IMG/VR virus record: IMGVR_UViG_3300042558_000080
Span: 1-38,265 of that record
Origin: a virus
Length of the DNA: 38,265 nucleotides
Reading direction: 5' to 3' (one strand)
The notes beneath the pieces were generated by a model, which was given only the letters and a program-made list of their open reading frames with translations, had not been told where the DNA came from and ran no database searches. Made by a program: the position numbers and the translations under genes. This document shows positions 1 through 4,937 of the stretch, in pieces (the stretch's first letter is position 1; each line of letters opens with the position of its first letter).

Positions 1-127
1 CTGCTTTGCGCTCATAGGCCGTTTGAAGGGCTTTGATACGTTTAATGGCGGCTTTTGCTTGTTCAGCATCTGACTCGCAATTGAGAACGTAGGCAGCGAC
101 AGCGTTTGCTTTGTTGCCGAGCATGAC
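1..127. repeat. Terminal direct repeat, left copy (assembly overlap of a circular genome)
   Basis: Bases 1-127 are identical to 38139-38265. An exact 127-bp end overlap is what a de Bruijn assembler leaves on a circular contig, and the reading frame of the Gp157 gene continues correctly across the join. I read it as an artefact of circularity, not a biological terminal repeat. Confidence 0.93.
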
Positions 128-229
128 CCGGAACTCATCAAACGCTGGCAAAGCCTCGCCAGTCTCAGGATCAAAAAGATCGTCAAGTTGTTCACGAAAC
201 GATGTTGCTAATTCGTAGAGACTGGTCAT
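1..229 (-). CDS. Siphovirus Gp157-family protein, N-terminal part (gene crosses the contig join)
   Basis: The gene starts at ATG 229-227 and leaves the window at base 1; it continues from the right end (37873-38265). Joined over the 127-bp overlap the product is 164 aa, the usual size for the family. The N-terminus reads MTSLYELATSFREQLDDLFD, followed by a helical, lysine-rich coiled-coil stretch encoded in the repeated 127 bp. The start lies 2 nt after the stop of the upstream gene with no strong ribosome binding site, suggesting translational coupling. Gp157 was linked to phage resistance in a streptococcal phage; its biochemical role is unclear. It sits in the leftward early operon beside an SSB-like gene, a common arrangement in recombination/replication modules. 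Confidence 0.8.
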   Translation of the reverse strand, partial: MTSLYELATSFREQLDDLFDPETGEALPAFDEFRVMLGNKANAVAAYVLNCESDAEQAKAAIKRIKALQTAYERKA

Positions 230-231
230 GG

Positions 232-873
232 TCAAAACGCTGAATCGTCCATATCGTCAAAACCACCAGAAGGTGTTTGACCAGAACTGTGACCTGCTGC
301 TTTGGCAAACTCAGGAGAACGCTTAATGGCATCCTTGAGCTTATCGTGGAAAGAATCAAACACAGCCCAATCAGGATTGTCCAAGTCAAACGTCACAACC
401 TCATGAATAGGTGCTGGCTTGCTGGCCTTCAATGCTGTTGGCAAAGGAGTCAAGTTAGCTACGTTGCTGTACGTCTTGCCGTTTGTTTCGCTGGTGGTCA
501 CGTTAACCATGCAATAAGCACCAATCAGTTTGCTGATGTCAAAGCCTTTAGCTTCTTCATCGGTAAACTCACGACCACGCCAAGACTGCAAGTCTTTACG
601 CAGTGATGCTTTCTCACTGAGAGACAGGGTGTATGACTTGCTGATGGTCATAGGCATCTCTTTACCGTCAAACTCAACGGTCAGTGGTTTGCCTTCCTCG
701 TCCTCGCCAAACAACTCCCAAGCAACACGAATCTTGTGCTGCAATTTTTCGCCATACTGACCACTAGACAACTGTGTGCCAAGGTCAATTAAAGAATAGC
801 AACGACCAATGTGTACCCCGGAAGGCACACGTTTAAAGTTACCACCACCACTGTCAGAAGCTACAAAGCCCAT
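232..873 (-). CDS. NGO0469-family phage replication/ssDNA-binding-like protein
   Basis: 213 aa. The N-terminus (GGGNFKRVPSGVHIGRCY, then IDLGTQ) and the acidic, aromatic C-terminal tail (DDMDDSAF) match what I recall of the NGO0469 family, annotated in databases as phage replication-related. An OB-fold-like body with an acidic tail ending in Phe resembles single-stranded DNA-binding proteins, whose tail recruits replication partners; the SSB role is inference. The ribosome binding site AGGAG lies about 6 nt before the ATG at 873 and directly follows the U-tract of a terminator-like hairpin (885-911), so expression may be attenuated. Gp157 follows after 2 nt. Together they look like an early recombination/replication pair. 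Confidence 0.7.
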   Translation of the reverse strand: MGFVASDSGGGNFKRVPSGVHIGRCYSLIDLGTQLSSGQYGEKLQHKIRVAWELFGEDEEGKPLTVEFDGKEMPMTISKSYTLSLSEKASLRKDLQSWRGREFTDEEAKGFDISKLIGAYCMVNVTTSETNGKTYSNVANLTPLPTALKASKPAPIHEVVTFDLDNPDWAVFDSFHDKLKDAIKRSPEFAKAAGHSSGQTPSGGFDDMDDSAF

Positions 874-884
874 TTCATTCTCCT

Positions 885-911
885 AAAAAAACAGCCGTTA
901 CAGGTCGGCTG
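885..911 (-). terminator. Terminator-like hairpin between the small-protein genes and the SSB-like gene
   Basis: Read on the minus strand, CAGCCG (911-906) pairs with CGGCTG (897-892) across an 8-nt loop and is followed by seven T (891-885). The AGGAG ribosome binding site of the 232-873 gene starts right after. It ends the 1383-918 unit or acts as an attenuator, since no promoter is visible between it and the next gene. Confidence 0.7.
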
Positions 912-917
912 AACACC

Positions 918-1067
918 TTATCTAAACCAAAGATACATGCCATGCAAAATCCCAATTGGGAACAGCAAAGCACCTGCAATCAAAAAGCCCCACAAGCCTT
1001 CTGCAAAACATGTAAAAACGTGTGTAAACCATGCGGCTATACAAGCCAATCCAATGATCGAGCCCAT
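918..1067 (-). CDS. Small two-helix membrane protein
   Basis: 49 aa, starting at ATG 1067 on the minus strand. Two hydrophobic segments are visible: residues about 3-20 and about 25-45 (GFLIAGALLFPIGILHGMYL), with a short terminal WFR. The ATG overlaps the stop of the upstream gene by one base (TAATG), a typical coupling. Small two-helix proteins with an FLIAGA-FPIGIxHG pattern recur in phage early regions; function unknown. A longer overlapping minus-strand frame (922-1173) is a shadow, because this frame has membrane-protein composition and exact junctions with both neighbours. The gene ends just before the terminator-like hairpin at 885-911. Confidence 0.72.
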   Translation of the reverse strand: MGSIIGLACIAAWFTHVFTCFAEGLWGFLIAGALLFPIGILHGMYLWFR

Positions 1068-1222
1068 TACTTAACTCGATTGATTGGTTTGGCAAGAAGC
1101 CATTTGTCACCAAGAATGCGGATTGATTTAATCCACTGTCGGCAATTGTGACGCTGTGTGCTAACTGGCACACCAGCTACGCAGTACAAGGTGCGTACTC
1201 GCGTAAGAAATACTGTGTTCAT
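1067..1222 (-). CDS. Small basic phage protein, hypothetical
   Basis: 51 aa, starting at ATG 1222. The sequence begins MNTVFLTRVRTLYCVAGVPV and continues with a basic segment rich in Arg, His, Gln and Trp (STQRHNCRQWIKSIR), then GDKWLLA. The composition resembles a short nucleic-acid-binding protein, and I recall similar proteins in Burkholderiales phages, but no function is known to me. The ATG overlaps the stop of the upstream gene in an ATGA junction and its stop overlaps the next ATG by one base, so the three small genes 1383-918 form a tightly coupled unit. Confidence 0.68.
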   Translation of the reverse strand: MNTVFLTRVRTLYCVAGVPVSTQRHNCRQWIKSIRILGDKWLLAKPINRVK

Positions 1223-1383
1223 TCTTGAACCTCTTTTGGCTCTGATTTCACCACTTCAATAGTGGCTGGCAGATCACGGTAAGTGGAAGAAACAACTTCA
1301 TTAAAGCCGTAACCTTCAACGACTTTGTTTGCGTAATCAAGAATAATTTTCTCAACTTCTTCGCGGGACAACGTGATTTTCAT
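1219..1383 (-). CDS. Small hypothetical early protein
   Basis: 54 aa, MKITLSREEVEKIILDYANK at the N-terminus. I chose ATG 1383 rather than the upstream in-frame start because CAGGAG lies about 6 nt ahead. The protein is charged and helical, with a C-terminal part rich in Val, Glu and Pro, and no membrane segment. It is the first gene after a sigma70-like promoter at 1410-1438 and is coupled to the next gene by an ATGA overlap. Function not recognised. Confidence 0.72.
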   Translation of the reverse strand: MKITLSREEVEKIILDYANKVVEGYGFNEVVSSTYRDLPATIEVVKSEPKEVQE

Positions 1384-1409
1384 GTGAACTCCTGTTTTGT
1401 TGAGCCTCA

Positions 1410-1438
1410 ATCTTATGACGCAACAAATAAATTGTCAT
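1410..1438 (-). promoter_or_regulatory. Putative sigma70-like promoter of the leftward early operon
   Basis: On the minus strand: -35 ATGACA (1438-1433, 5 of 6 consensus), a 17-bp spacer, -10 TAAGAT (1415-1410, 4 of 6). It lies between the stop of the AP2-HNH gene and the start of the 1383-1219 gene, so the early genes do not depend on read-through from the endonuclease. A related AAACCCTA element lies just upstream, at about 1444-1451. Confidence 0.5.
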
Positions 1439-1449
1439 TAGGACAAACC

Positions 1450-1947
1450 CTACGTTCTAGCAAATTCTTTGTGAATTTTTTTGGCAGCTTCTAAGTAAGC
1501 CTCTCCCGCTTCTTTTTCACTCTTAAAGCATCCTAAATAATGACGTTTTTTCATAAATGTAATTTCTGCAACCCAAGAGTTTTGATCTTTTACTTTATAT
1601 GTTCCTTTGTAATTGTTTTTTGTGTTTGCATATTTTTTTTTGTTCATCATGTTTTGTTGATGGGTTACTTCTCTAAGATTTGAAATTTGATTGTTAGTCC
1701 TATTTCCATCTATGTGATCTATGTTTTTTGGAGTCTTTCCGTAGACTATCACCCATATCAATCTATGAACTCCATAATTTTTTACTTTGCCTGACAATTT
1801 TGTGCAAACTTGAATGTATCCATACCTATCTTTTGCAGAAATTGGCTTTGACAAATTTGTTGTGTTCGATCTTTTAACCTTCCAGTAAAGATTGCCAGTT
1901 TTTTCGTCATACCTAAAATTTTCCAACAAAATTTCTTGAGTAAGCAT
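1450..1947 (-). CDS. AP2-HNH homing-type endonuclease, copy 1
   Basis: 165 aa. The HNH_3-type nuclease core covers residues about 55-92: H61-R62, then the IDHIDGN segment with D77/H78, and N87/N90 in the NQISNLR motif. An AP2-type DNA-binding domain follows at about 110-155 (WVAEITFMKKRHYLG, CFKSEKEAGEAYLEA). This is the standard build of free-standing phage HNH homing endonucleases, which cut unoccupied target sites and are copied into them. I chose ATG 1947 because TTGGAGG lies just upstream; the spacing is short (about 4 nt). It has its own promoter (2078-2106) and a structured leader RNA (1962-2071). Codon use is more AT-rich than the neighbours, consistent with a mobile insert. Confidence 0.9.
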   Translation of the reverse strand: MLTQEILLENFRYDEKTGNLYWKVKRSNTTNLSKPISAKDRYGYIQVCTKLSGKVKNYGVHRLIWVIVYGKTPKNIDHIDGNRTNNQISNLREVTHQQNMMNKKKYANTKNNYKGTYKVKDQNSWVAEITFMKKRHYLGCFKSEKEAGEAYLEAAKKIHKEFART

Positions 1948-1961
1948 ATGGCCTCCAAGCC

Positions 1962-2071
1962 AAAAAAAAGCCCAAGAGGACAGTCTCATCTTGCGATGTT
2001 GGAGGACATGGCTAGCACCATGCAGACTGCCTTCTTGGGCTTGCTAGATTGTATTATCGCCTCCAAGCGAT
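1962..2071 (-). ncRNA. Structured pseudoknotted leader/small RNA of AP2-HNH cassette 1
   Basis: Minus-strand RNA of about 110 nt with a predicted start near 2071. In 5'-3' order: pseudoknot strand UUGGAGG (2066-2060); outer stem 5' strand (2041-2024); hairpin P2 with CAUGGU/GCCAUG arms (2022-2007); a single U; pseudoknot partner CCUCCAA (2005-1999); hairpin P3 CAUC-GCAA-GAUG with a GNRA tetraloop (1998-1987); outer stem 3' strand (1986-1969), 18 bp with one A-C mismatch and one G-U; then a U-tract (1969-1962). The HNH ribosome binding site follows directly. The same architecture with different stem sequences precedes the second AP2-HNH gene (2737-2847). Possible roles are transcription attenuator, small RNA, or RBS regulation. 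No known RNA family is assigned. Confidence 0.72.
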
Positions 2072-2077
2072 GCAAAA

Positions 2078-2106
2078 ATTTTAAGGGTTTTCACCAATGT
2101 TTGCAA
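2078..2106 (-). promoter_or_regulatory. Putative promoter of AP2-HNH cassette 1
   Basis: On the minus strand: -35 TTGCAA (2106-2101, 4 of 6), exactly 17-bp spacer, -10 TAAAAT (2083-2078, 5 of 6). The predicted start near A2071 is 3-5 nt before the conserved CGCUUGGNGGCG element of the structured RNA. The spacer carries AAAACCCTTAA, resembling elements near other promoters in this genome. Confidence 0.55.
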
Positions 2107-2132
2107 TTTTTTTTTGCTGTAACCTTGCCAGC

Positions 2133-2333
2133 ATGACTACACCAGACCATCACGAAACCGTTGCAGCACAGGAGCTTTGCGTCCATGCAATCCAATCTGT
2201 AAAGCAATACACTTTTGACCCCGGCGACTTTGAAGCAGCTACCGTTGCTCTCTTTGCTCGCGCTATTGAACTCACCACAAAGAAGGAAATCACCCTGTGT
2301 TACCAGCAAAACTCTACTACCTTGAACAACTGA
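2133..2333 (+). CDS. Small hypothetical early protein
   Basis: 66 aa from ATG 2133 (MTTPDHHETVAAQELCVHAI). An upstream in-frame start at 2097 would add a low-complexity stretch encoded by a poly-T run, so I prefer 2133, although no good ribosome binding site is visible. The protein is acidic to neutral and helical, without membrane segments. It overlaps the next gene by 37 nt in another frame. It is the first rightward gene after the divergent control region and probably early. Function not recognised. Confidence 0.6.
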   Translation: MTTPDHHETVAAQELCVHAIQSVKQYTFDPGDFEAATVALFARAIELTTKKEITLCYQQNSTTLNN

Positions 2334-2716
2334 AAGATGGCCCTGTAAGCCATCGAATTATTATGAACAGGATGTCAACACGATTCCATGAGTCACCAGC
2401 AGCCATCAAAGACGCTTTGGTTGCTGAAGGCTACATTGTCTGCGTCAAGAAAGTTTTGCAAGGCAACGGCAAGTACGCTTACCATCACCAGTTAACAGGC
2501 AAATCATTTGTTGCACAAAAGCAACAGCCAAAGGTTTGTGTTGTGCAAGATCAAAAAATTGAATCTGATGCTTGGGAAGATGGCACAGCCAAGTCAACAG
2601 GCAATGCCTTCAACTGGCGCAACAAAGATCAAGCCATCTTTACAAAGCGTGAGGTAACAATCATGCAGCAGAACTACACGAACCATCCTCAAATCACTGT
2701 TTACAGTAGGGCTTGA
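2297..2716 (+). CDS. Hypothetical protein with winged-helix-like N-terminus (GTG start)
   Basis: 139 aa, starting at GTG 2297 with AAGGA about 10 nt upstream. Residues about 1-60 (LYYLEQLKDGPVSHRIIMNR, then a second helix and VAEGYIVCVKKV) look like a small helix-turn-helix/winged-helix module: a two-helix segment followed by a beta turn carrying GNGKYAYHHQL. The C-terminal half is polar and low in structure. Position next to the replication genes suggests a regulatory or replication-accessory role, which is inference. The promoter and structured RNA of the second endonuclease cassette overlap and follow its 3' end, as if the cassette had inserted immediately after this gene. Confidence 0.65.
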   Translation: MLPAKLYYLEQLKDGPVSHRIIMNRMSTRFHESPAAIKDALVAEGYIVCVKKVLQGNGKYAYHHQLTGKSFVAQKQQPKVCVVQDQKIESDAWEDGTAKSTGNAFNWRNKDQAIFTKREVTIMQQNYTNHPQITVYSRA

Positions 2717-2729
2717 GTGGTGGTATAGT
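2700..2729 (+). promoter_or_regulatory. Putative extended -10 promoter of AP2-HNH cassette 2
   Basis: -35 TTTACA (2700-2705, 5 of 6), 18-bp spacer, -10 TATAGT (2724-2729, 5 of 6) with an extended -10 TGG just before it (2721-2723). The predicted start is near A2737, four nt before the conserved CGCUUGGNGGCG element. The -35 lies inside the end of the upstream gene. Confidence 0.6.
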
Positions 2730-2736
2730 TTTACCC

Positions 2737-2847
2737 ATGACGCTTGGCGGCGTTTTCGTAGTGGGGTTACACATGCTGTCTGCTGGTACTACGCCAGTCC
2801 GCCAACGCTTTAAAAAGCGAGACAGCAGGTGTAGCCCCTTTTTTTTT
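2737..2847 (+). ncRNA. Structured pseudoknotted leader/small RNA of AP2-HNH cassette 2
   Basis: About 111 nt from the predicted start to the end of the U-tract. In order: pseudoknot strand UUGGCGG (2744-2750); outer stem 5' strand (2763-2781); single G; hairpin P2 CUGGU/GCCAG (2783-2797); single U; pseudoknot partner CCGCCAA (2799-2805); hairpin P3 CGCUU-UAAA-AAGCG (2806-2819); outer stem 3' strand (2820-2838), 19 bp with one mismatch and one G-U; nine U (2839-2847). Compared with the copy at 1962-2071, stem sequences differ but pairing, order and inner junctions are the same, and the middle pseudoknot pair changes from A-U to C-G. The endonuclease ribosome binding site (GGGGA) follows the U-tract at once. 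Confidence 0.75.
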
Positions 2848-2857
2848 GGGGAATTTT

Positions 2858-3331
2858 ATGGTGGAAAATTTGTGTCACAAAAGACTTACAGAAGTGCTTT
2901 TGTATGAGCCAGAAACAGGGCGATTTTATTGGAAGAAATCTGGTTCAGGCCGTAAAGTTGACGTACAAGCTGGAAGAGTTATGCAGAAAGGCTATCGACA
3001 GATTACCGTTGATTACAAGCCATATTTGGAGCATAGACTTGCATGGTTTTATGTTTACAAAACGTGGCCAAGATTTTTTATAGATCATATAAATGAAGTC
3101 AAATCTGATAACAGAATCTTAAATTTACGAGATGTTGACCAAACAACCAATCTTCTTAATCAATCAAAGCCTCAAAAAAATAACAATACTGGATTTAGAG
3201 GTGTTAGCTTTTTTCAAGGCAATCAAAAGTATCGTGCTCAATTGATGATTTCTGGAAAGCAATATCATCTAGGTTATTTTGACACGGCAGAAAATGCTTA
3301 TCAGGCTTACTTAACAGCAAAGTTGGCCTAA
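2858..3331 (+). CDS. AP2-HNH homing-type endonuclease, copy 2
   Basis: 157 aa. HNH core: H59-R60, then IDHINEVKSDN with D76/H77, N85 and N89 in the RILNLR motif. The AP2 DNA-binding domain is at about 110-152 (GFRGVSFFQGNQKYRAQL, then YHLGYFDTAENAYQAYL). I chose ATG 2858 because GGGGA lies 6 nt ahead; an upstream in-frame TTG at 2846 falls inside the U-tract. The C-terminus (AYLTAKLA) is about 8 residues shorter than copy 1, possibly clipped at the insertion edge. It is clearly diverged from copy 1 yet carries the same type of leader RNA. The next gene starts 2 nt after its stop, so the insert has left the downstream reading frame intact. Confidence 0.9.
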   Translation: MVENLCHKRLTEVLLYEPETGRFYWKKSGSGRKVDVQAGRVMQKGYRQITVDYKPYLEHRLAWFYVYKTWPRFFIDHINEVKSDNRILNLRDVDQTTNLLNQSKPQKNNNTGFRGVSFFQGNQKYRAQLMISGKQYHLGYFDTAENAYQAYLTAKLA

Positions 3332-3333
3332 TC

Positions 3334-4107
3334 ATGCACTACTACCAGTTCAGTATTGGCGACTATCGAGCCGCCACAGCGCATTTATCCAATGAAGAAG
3401 ATTTGGCTTACCGCCGACTTCTGGATATGTACTACGACACAGAGCAAAAGATTCCACTGGATACCCAGTGGGTTTCCAGACGCTTGCGAGTGGATGCCCA
3501 CGTGGTCAAGGATGTCCTAAACGATATGTTTGTTCAGCATGAAGATGGCTGGTATCACGCCAGATGTGCTGATGTAATTGAGCAATATCACGCAATGGCC
3601 GAGAAGAATAGGGCCAATGGTCGCCTTGGAGGACGTAAAAAGAACCCAGTGGGTTCCGACTCGCAACCCATCGCTAAGGCAACTATAAACCAAGAACCAA
3701 TAACCATTAACCATAAACCAAAGAGAGAGAGCGCAACTGTCGTTGCTTGCCCACTTGATGTTGGTTTACAAGAATGGCAAGATTGGTTGTCACTCAGAAA
3801 AGCCAAGAAAGCACCTGTAACGGAAACGGTGTTGAAGTCAGCTAGAAAAGAAGCGGAAAAGGCGGGTATTACCCTTAACGCATTTCTGACTATCTGGTGT
3901 GCAAGAGGTTCACAAGGGCTTGAGGCTTCTTGGCTAAAGTCTGATGAAAAGCAAAACCAGACAGAGACTGTTTACCAGCGATCAATGCGATTGAAGATGC
4001 AAGAAGCAGTGCCAAGCATTGCCAAGCAAGCACCTTACCAAGACGCAAGCGATTTCTTTCGCACCATTGACATGGACTCACAGAAAGCTATTGAGGTGAA
4101 CAAATGA
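3334..4107 (+). CDS. YdaU/DUF1376-family putative replication protein
   Basis: 257 aa. The N-terminal ~90 residues match the DUF1376 (YdaU) signature: HYYQFSIGDYRAATAHLS, EDLAYRRLLDMYYDTEQKIP, then a winged-helix-like region. A linker at about 88-100 (NRANGRLGGRKKN) is also typical of the family. The C-terminal half (EWQDWLSLRKAKKAPVTETV, then a helical region) resembles the second domain often fused to YdaU proteins. Family members occupy the replication-initiator position in many prophages; direct origin binding here is inferred. The next gene, possibly a helicase-loader-like protein, overlaps by 4 nt. Confidence 0.8.
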   Translation: MHYYQFSIGDYRAATAHLSNEEDLAYRRLLDMYYDTEQKIPLDTQWVSRRLRVDAHVVKDVLNDMFVQHEDGWYHARCADVIEQYHAMAEKNRANGRLGGRKKNPVGSDSQPIAKATINQEPITINHKPKRESATVVACPLDVGLQEWQDWLSLRKAKKAPVTETVLKSARKEAEKAGITLNAFLTIWCARGSQGLEASWLKSDEKQNQTETVYQRSMRLKMQEAVPSIAKQAPYQDASDFFRTIDMDSQKAIEVNK

Positions 4108-4442
4108 GCTTGCCTATGCCTTGGGTTGAACGCATTTTTACCAAGTTGACCATGATTTATGGCCGTGATTTTATTGGTCGTTGGGAAGGTTTGGACATTG
4201 CTGAAGTTAAAGCTGATTGGTCACATGAGCTAGCTGGCTTTAAAGATCATCCTGACTCAATTGCTTATGCTTTGAAAAACATGCCTGACAGCGGTAAGCC
4301 GCCAACAGTTCTTGAGTTTCGTGCGATGTGCAGAAAAGCACCCGAGCCTACTTTGCCAATGTTGGAAAATAAACTAACAGCAGAGCAAATGGCTGCGAAC
4401 AAAAAACGGATTGCTGAACTGATTGCAAGGGTAAAAAAATGA
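4104..4442 (+). CDS. Putative phage replication protein (P-like, paired with YdaU)
   Basis: 112 aa. It begins MSLPMPWVERIFTKLTMIYG followed by RDFIGRWEGLDIAEVKADW, a pattern I associate with short proteins placed right after YdaU-type initiators in betaproteobacterial phages and sometimes annotated as replication protein P. The C-terminus (KLTAEQMAANKKRIAELIAR) is helical. If P-like it would bring host DnaB to the initiator; no motif proves this. ATGA overlaps on both sides place it in the replication operon. Confidence 0.6.
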   Translation: MSLPMPWVERIFTKLTMIYGRDFIGRWEGLDIAEVKADWSHELAGFKDHPDSIAYALKNMPDSGKPPTVLEFRAMCRKAPEPTLPMLENKLTAEQMAANKKRIAELIARVKK

Positions 4443-4627
4443 CAAGAGTTTACGCACTCAAACGCCTACTTGAACACGGCGAACTGTCTAGCAAAGAGAT
4501 TGAAGAAATCACCTGCTGGACAACAAAACAAGTGTGGGCCAGCATTCAGCGTCTGCAAAAGACAAACATCGTTCGCAAGTACCCACAGATGAAGTGGGGC
4601 TTGATTCAACTTTGGCCTTACCCATGA
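4439..4627 (+). CDS. Small winged-helix-like DNA-binding protein
   Basis: 62 aa. The sequence MTRVYALKRLLEHGELSSKEI, then EITCWTTKQVWASIQRLQKT and NIVRKYPQMKWGLIQL, reads as helix, helix-turn-helix and beta wing, as in small MarR/GntR-like winged helices. It is coupled to both neighbours by 4-nt overlaps. It is likely a regulator or a DNA-binding accessory in the replication operon; the target is unknown. Confidence 0.62.
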   Translation: MTRVYALKRLLEHGELSSKEIEEITCWTTKQVWASIQRLQKTNIVRKYPQMKWGLIQLWPYP

Positions 4628-4830
4628 CACGCAGACAGATACAAGACGCTGGTGACAGATACATGATTGAGTTGGGCGAAGCAAGAGTATTGCTTTGCAC
4701 CTACCAAGTGACCAAGCAGAAAGTTCTTACGCAAGCAAGAATGGAATGGTTGGAAAAGAAGTACGGCACGGGTTCTGTAGCAAGAATTCGTAATTACATG
4801 AAGAAACTACAAGACGGAGAACTGGAATGA
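4624..4830 (+). CDS. Small hypothetical protein
   Basis: 68 aa from ATG 4624, which overlaps the previous stop (ATGA). An upstream in-frame start at 4534 would run deep into the preceding gene and is rejected. The protein is helical and charged (MTRRQIQDAGDRYMIELGEA, then EWLEKKYGTGSVARIRNYMK). No conserved family recognised. The C-terminal helix with several Arg/Lys could contact nucleic acid. Confidence 0.62.
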   Translation: MTRRQIQDAGDRYMIELGEARVLLCTYQVTKQKVLTQARMEWLEKKYGTGSVARIRNYMKKLQDGELE

Positions 4831-4937
4831 ACACATGGCCCTTCCCACCCCCATCAGGCCCAACACCTTGGACACGCAAGCAAATTCGTGAATACGAAAA
4901 GCAAAAGCGTGATGACGCAGGGGAGTCGCCGCTATGA
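4827..4937 (+). CDS. Tiny Pro/Trp-rich protein, translationally coupled
   Basis: 36 aa: MNTWPFPPPSGPTPWTRKQI followed by a charged helix ending ESPL. ATGA overlaps tie it to both the preceding and following genes, which argues that the frame is translated. Proline- and tryptophan-rich N-terminus, basic and acidic C-terminal helix, no known family. Short peptides of this style occur in early operons of related phages. Confidence 0.5.
   Translation: MNTWPFPPPSGPTPWTRKQIREYEKQKRDDAGESPL

Noticed and set aside
922-1173. 83-codon minus-strand ORF
   Set aside because: Shadow of two smaller coupled genes (918-1067 and 1067-1222) whose junctions and compositions are better.
1936-2136. Plus-strand ORF of 66 codons over the cassette 1 leader
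   Set aside because: It lies antisense to a structured RNA and the endonuclease start, has no ribosome binding site, and its codons are explained by the hairpin sequences.
2713-2907. Plus-strand ORF of 64 codons over the cassette 2 leader
   Set aside because: It runs through the outer stem and U-tract (FFF run) and into the HNH gene in another frame; the RNA explains the sequence better.
1450-3331. IscB/HEARO-type RNA-guided nuclease system
   Set aside because: The ORFs are short AP2-HNH proteins without a RuvC part, and the RNA is about 110 nt, unlike the omega-RNA of IscB. A link to RNA guidance is not supported.
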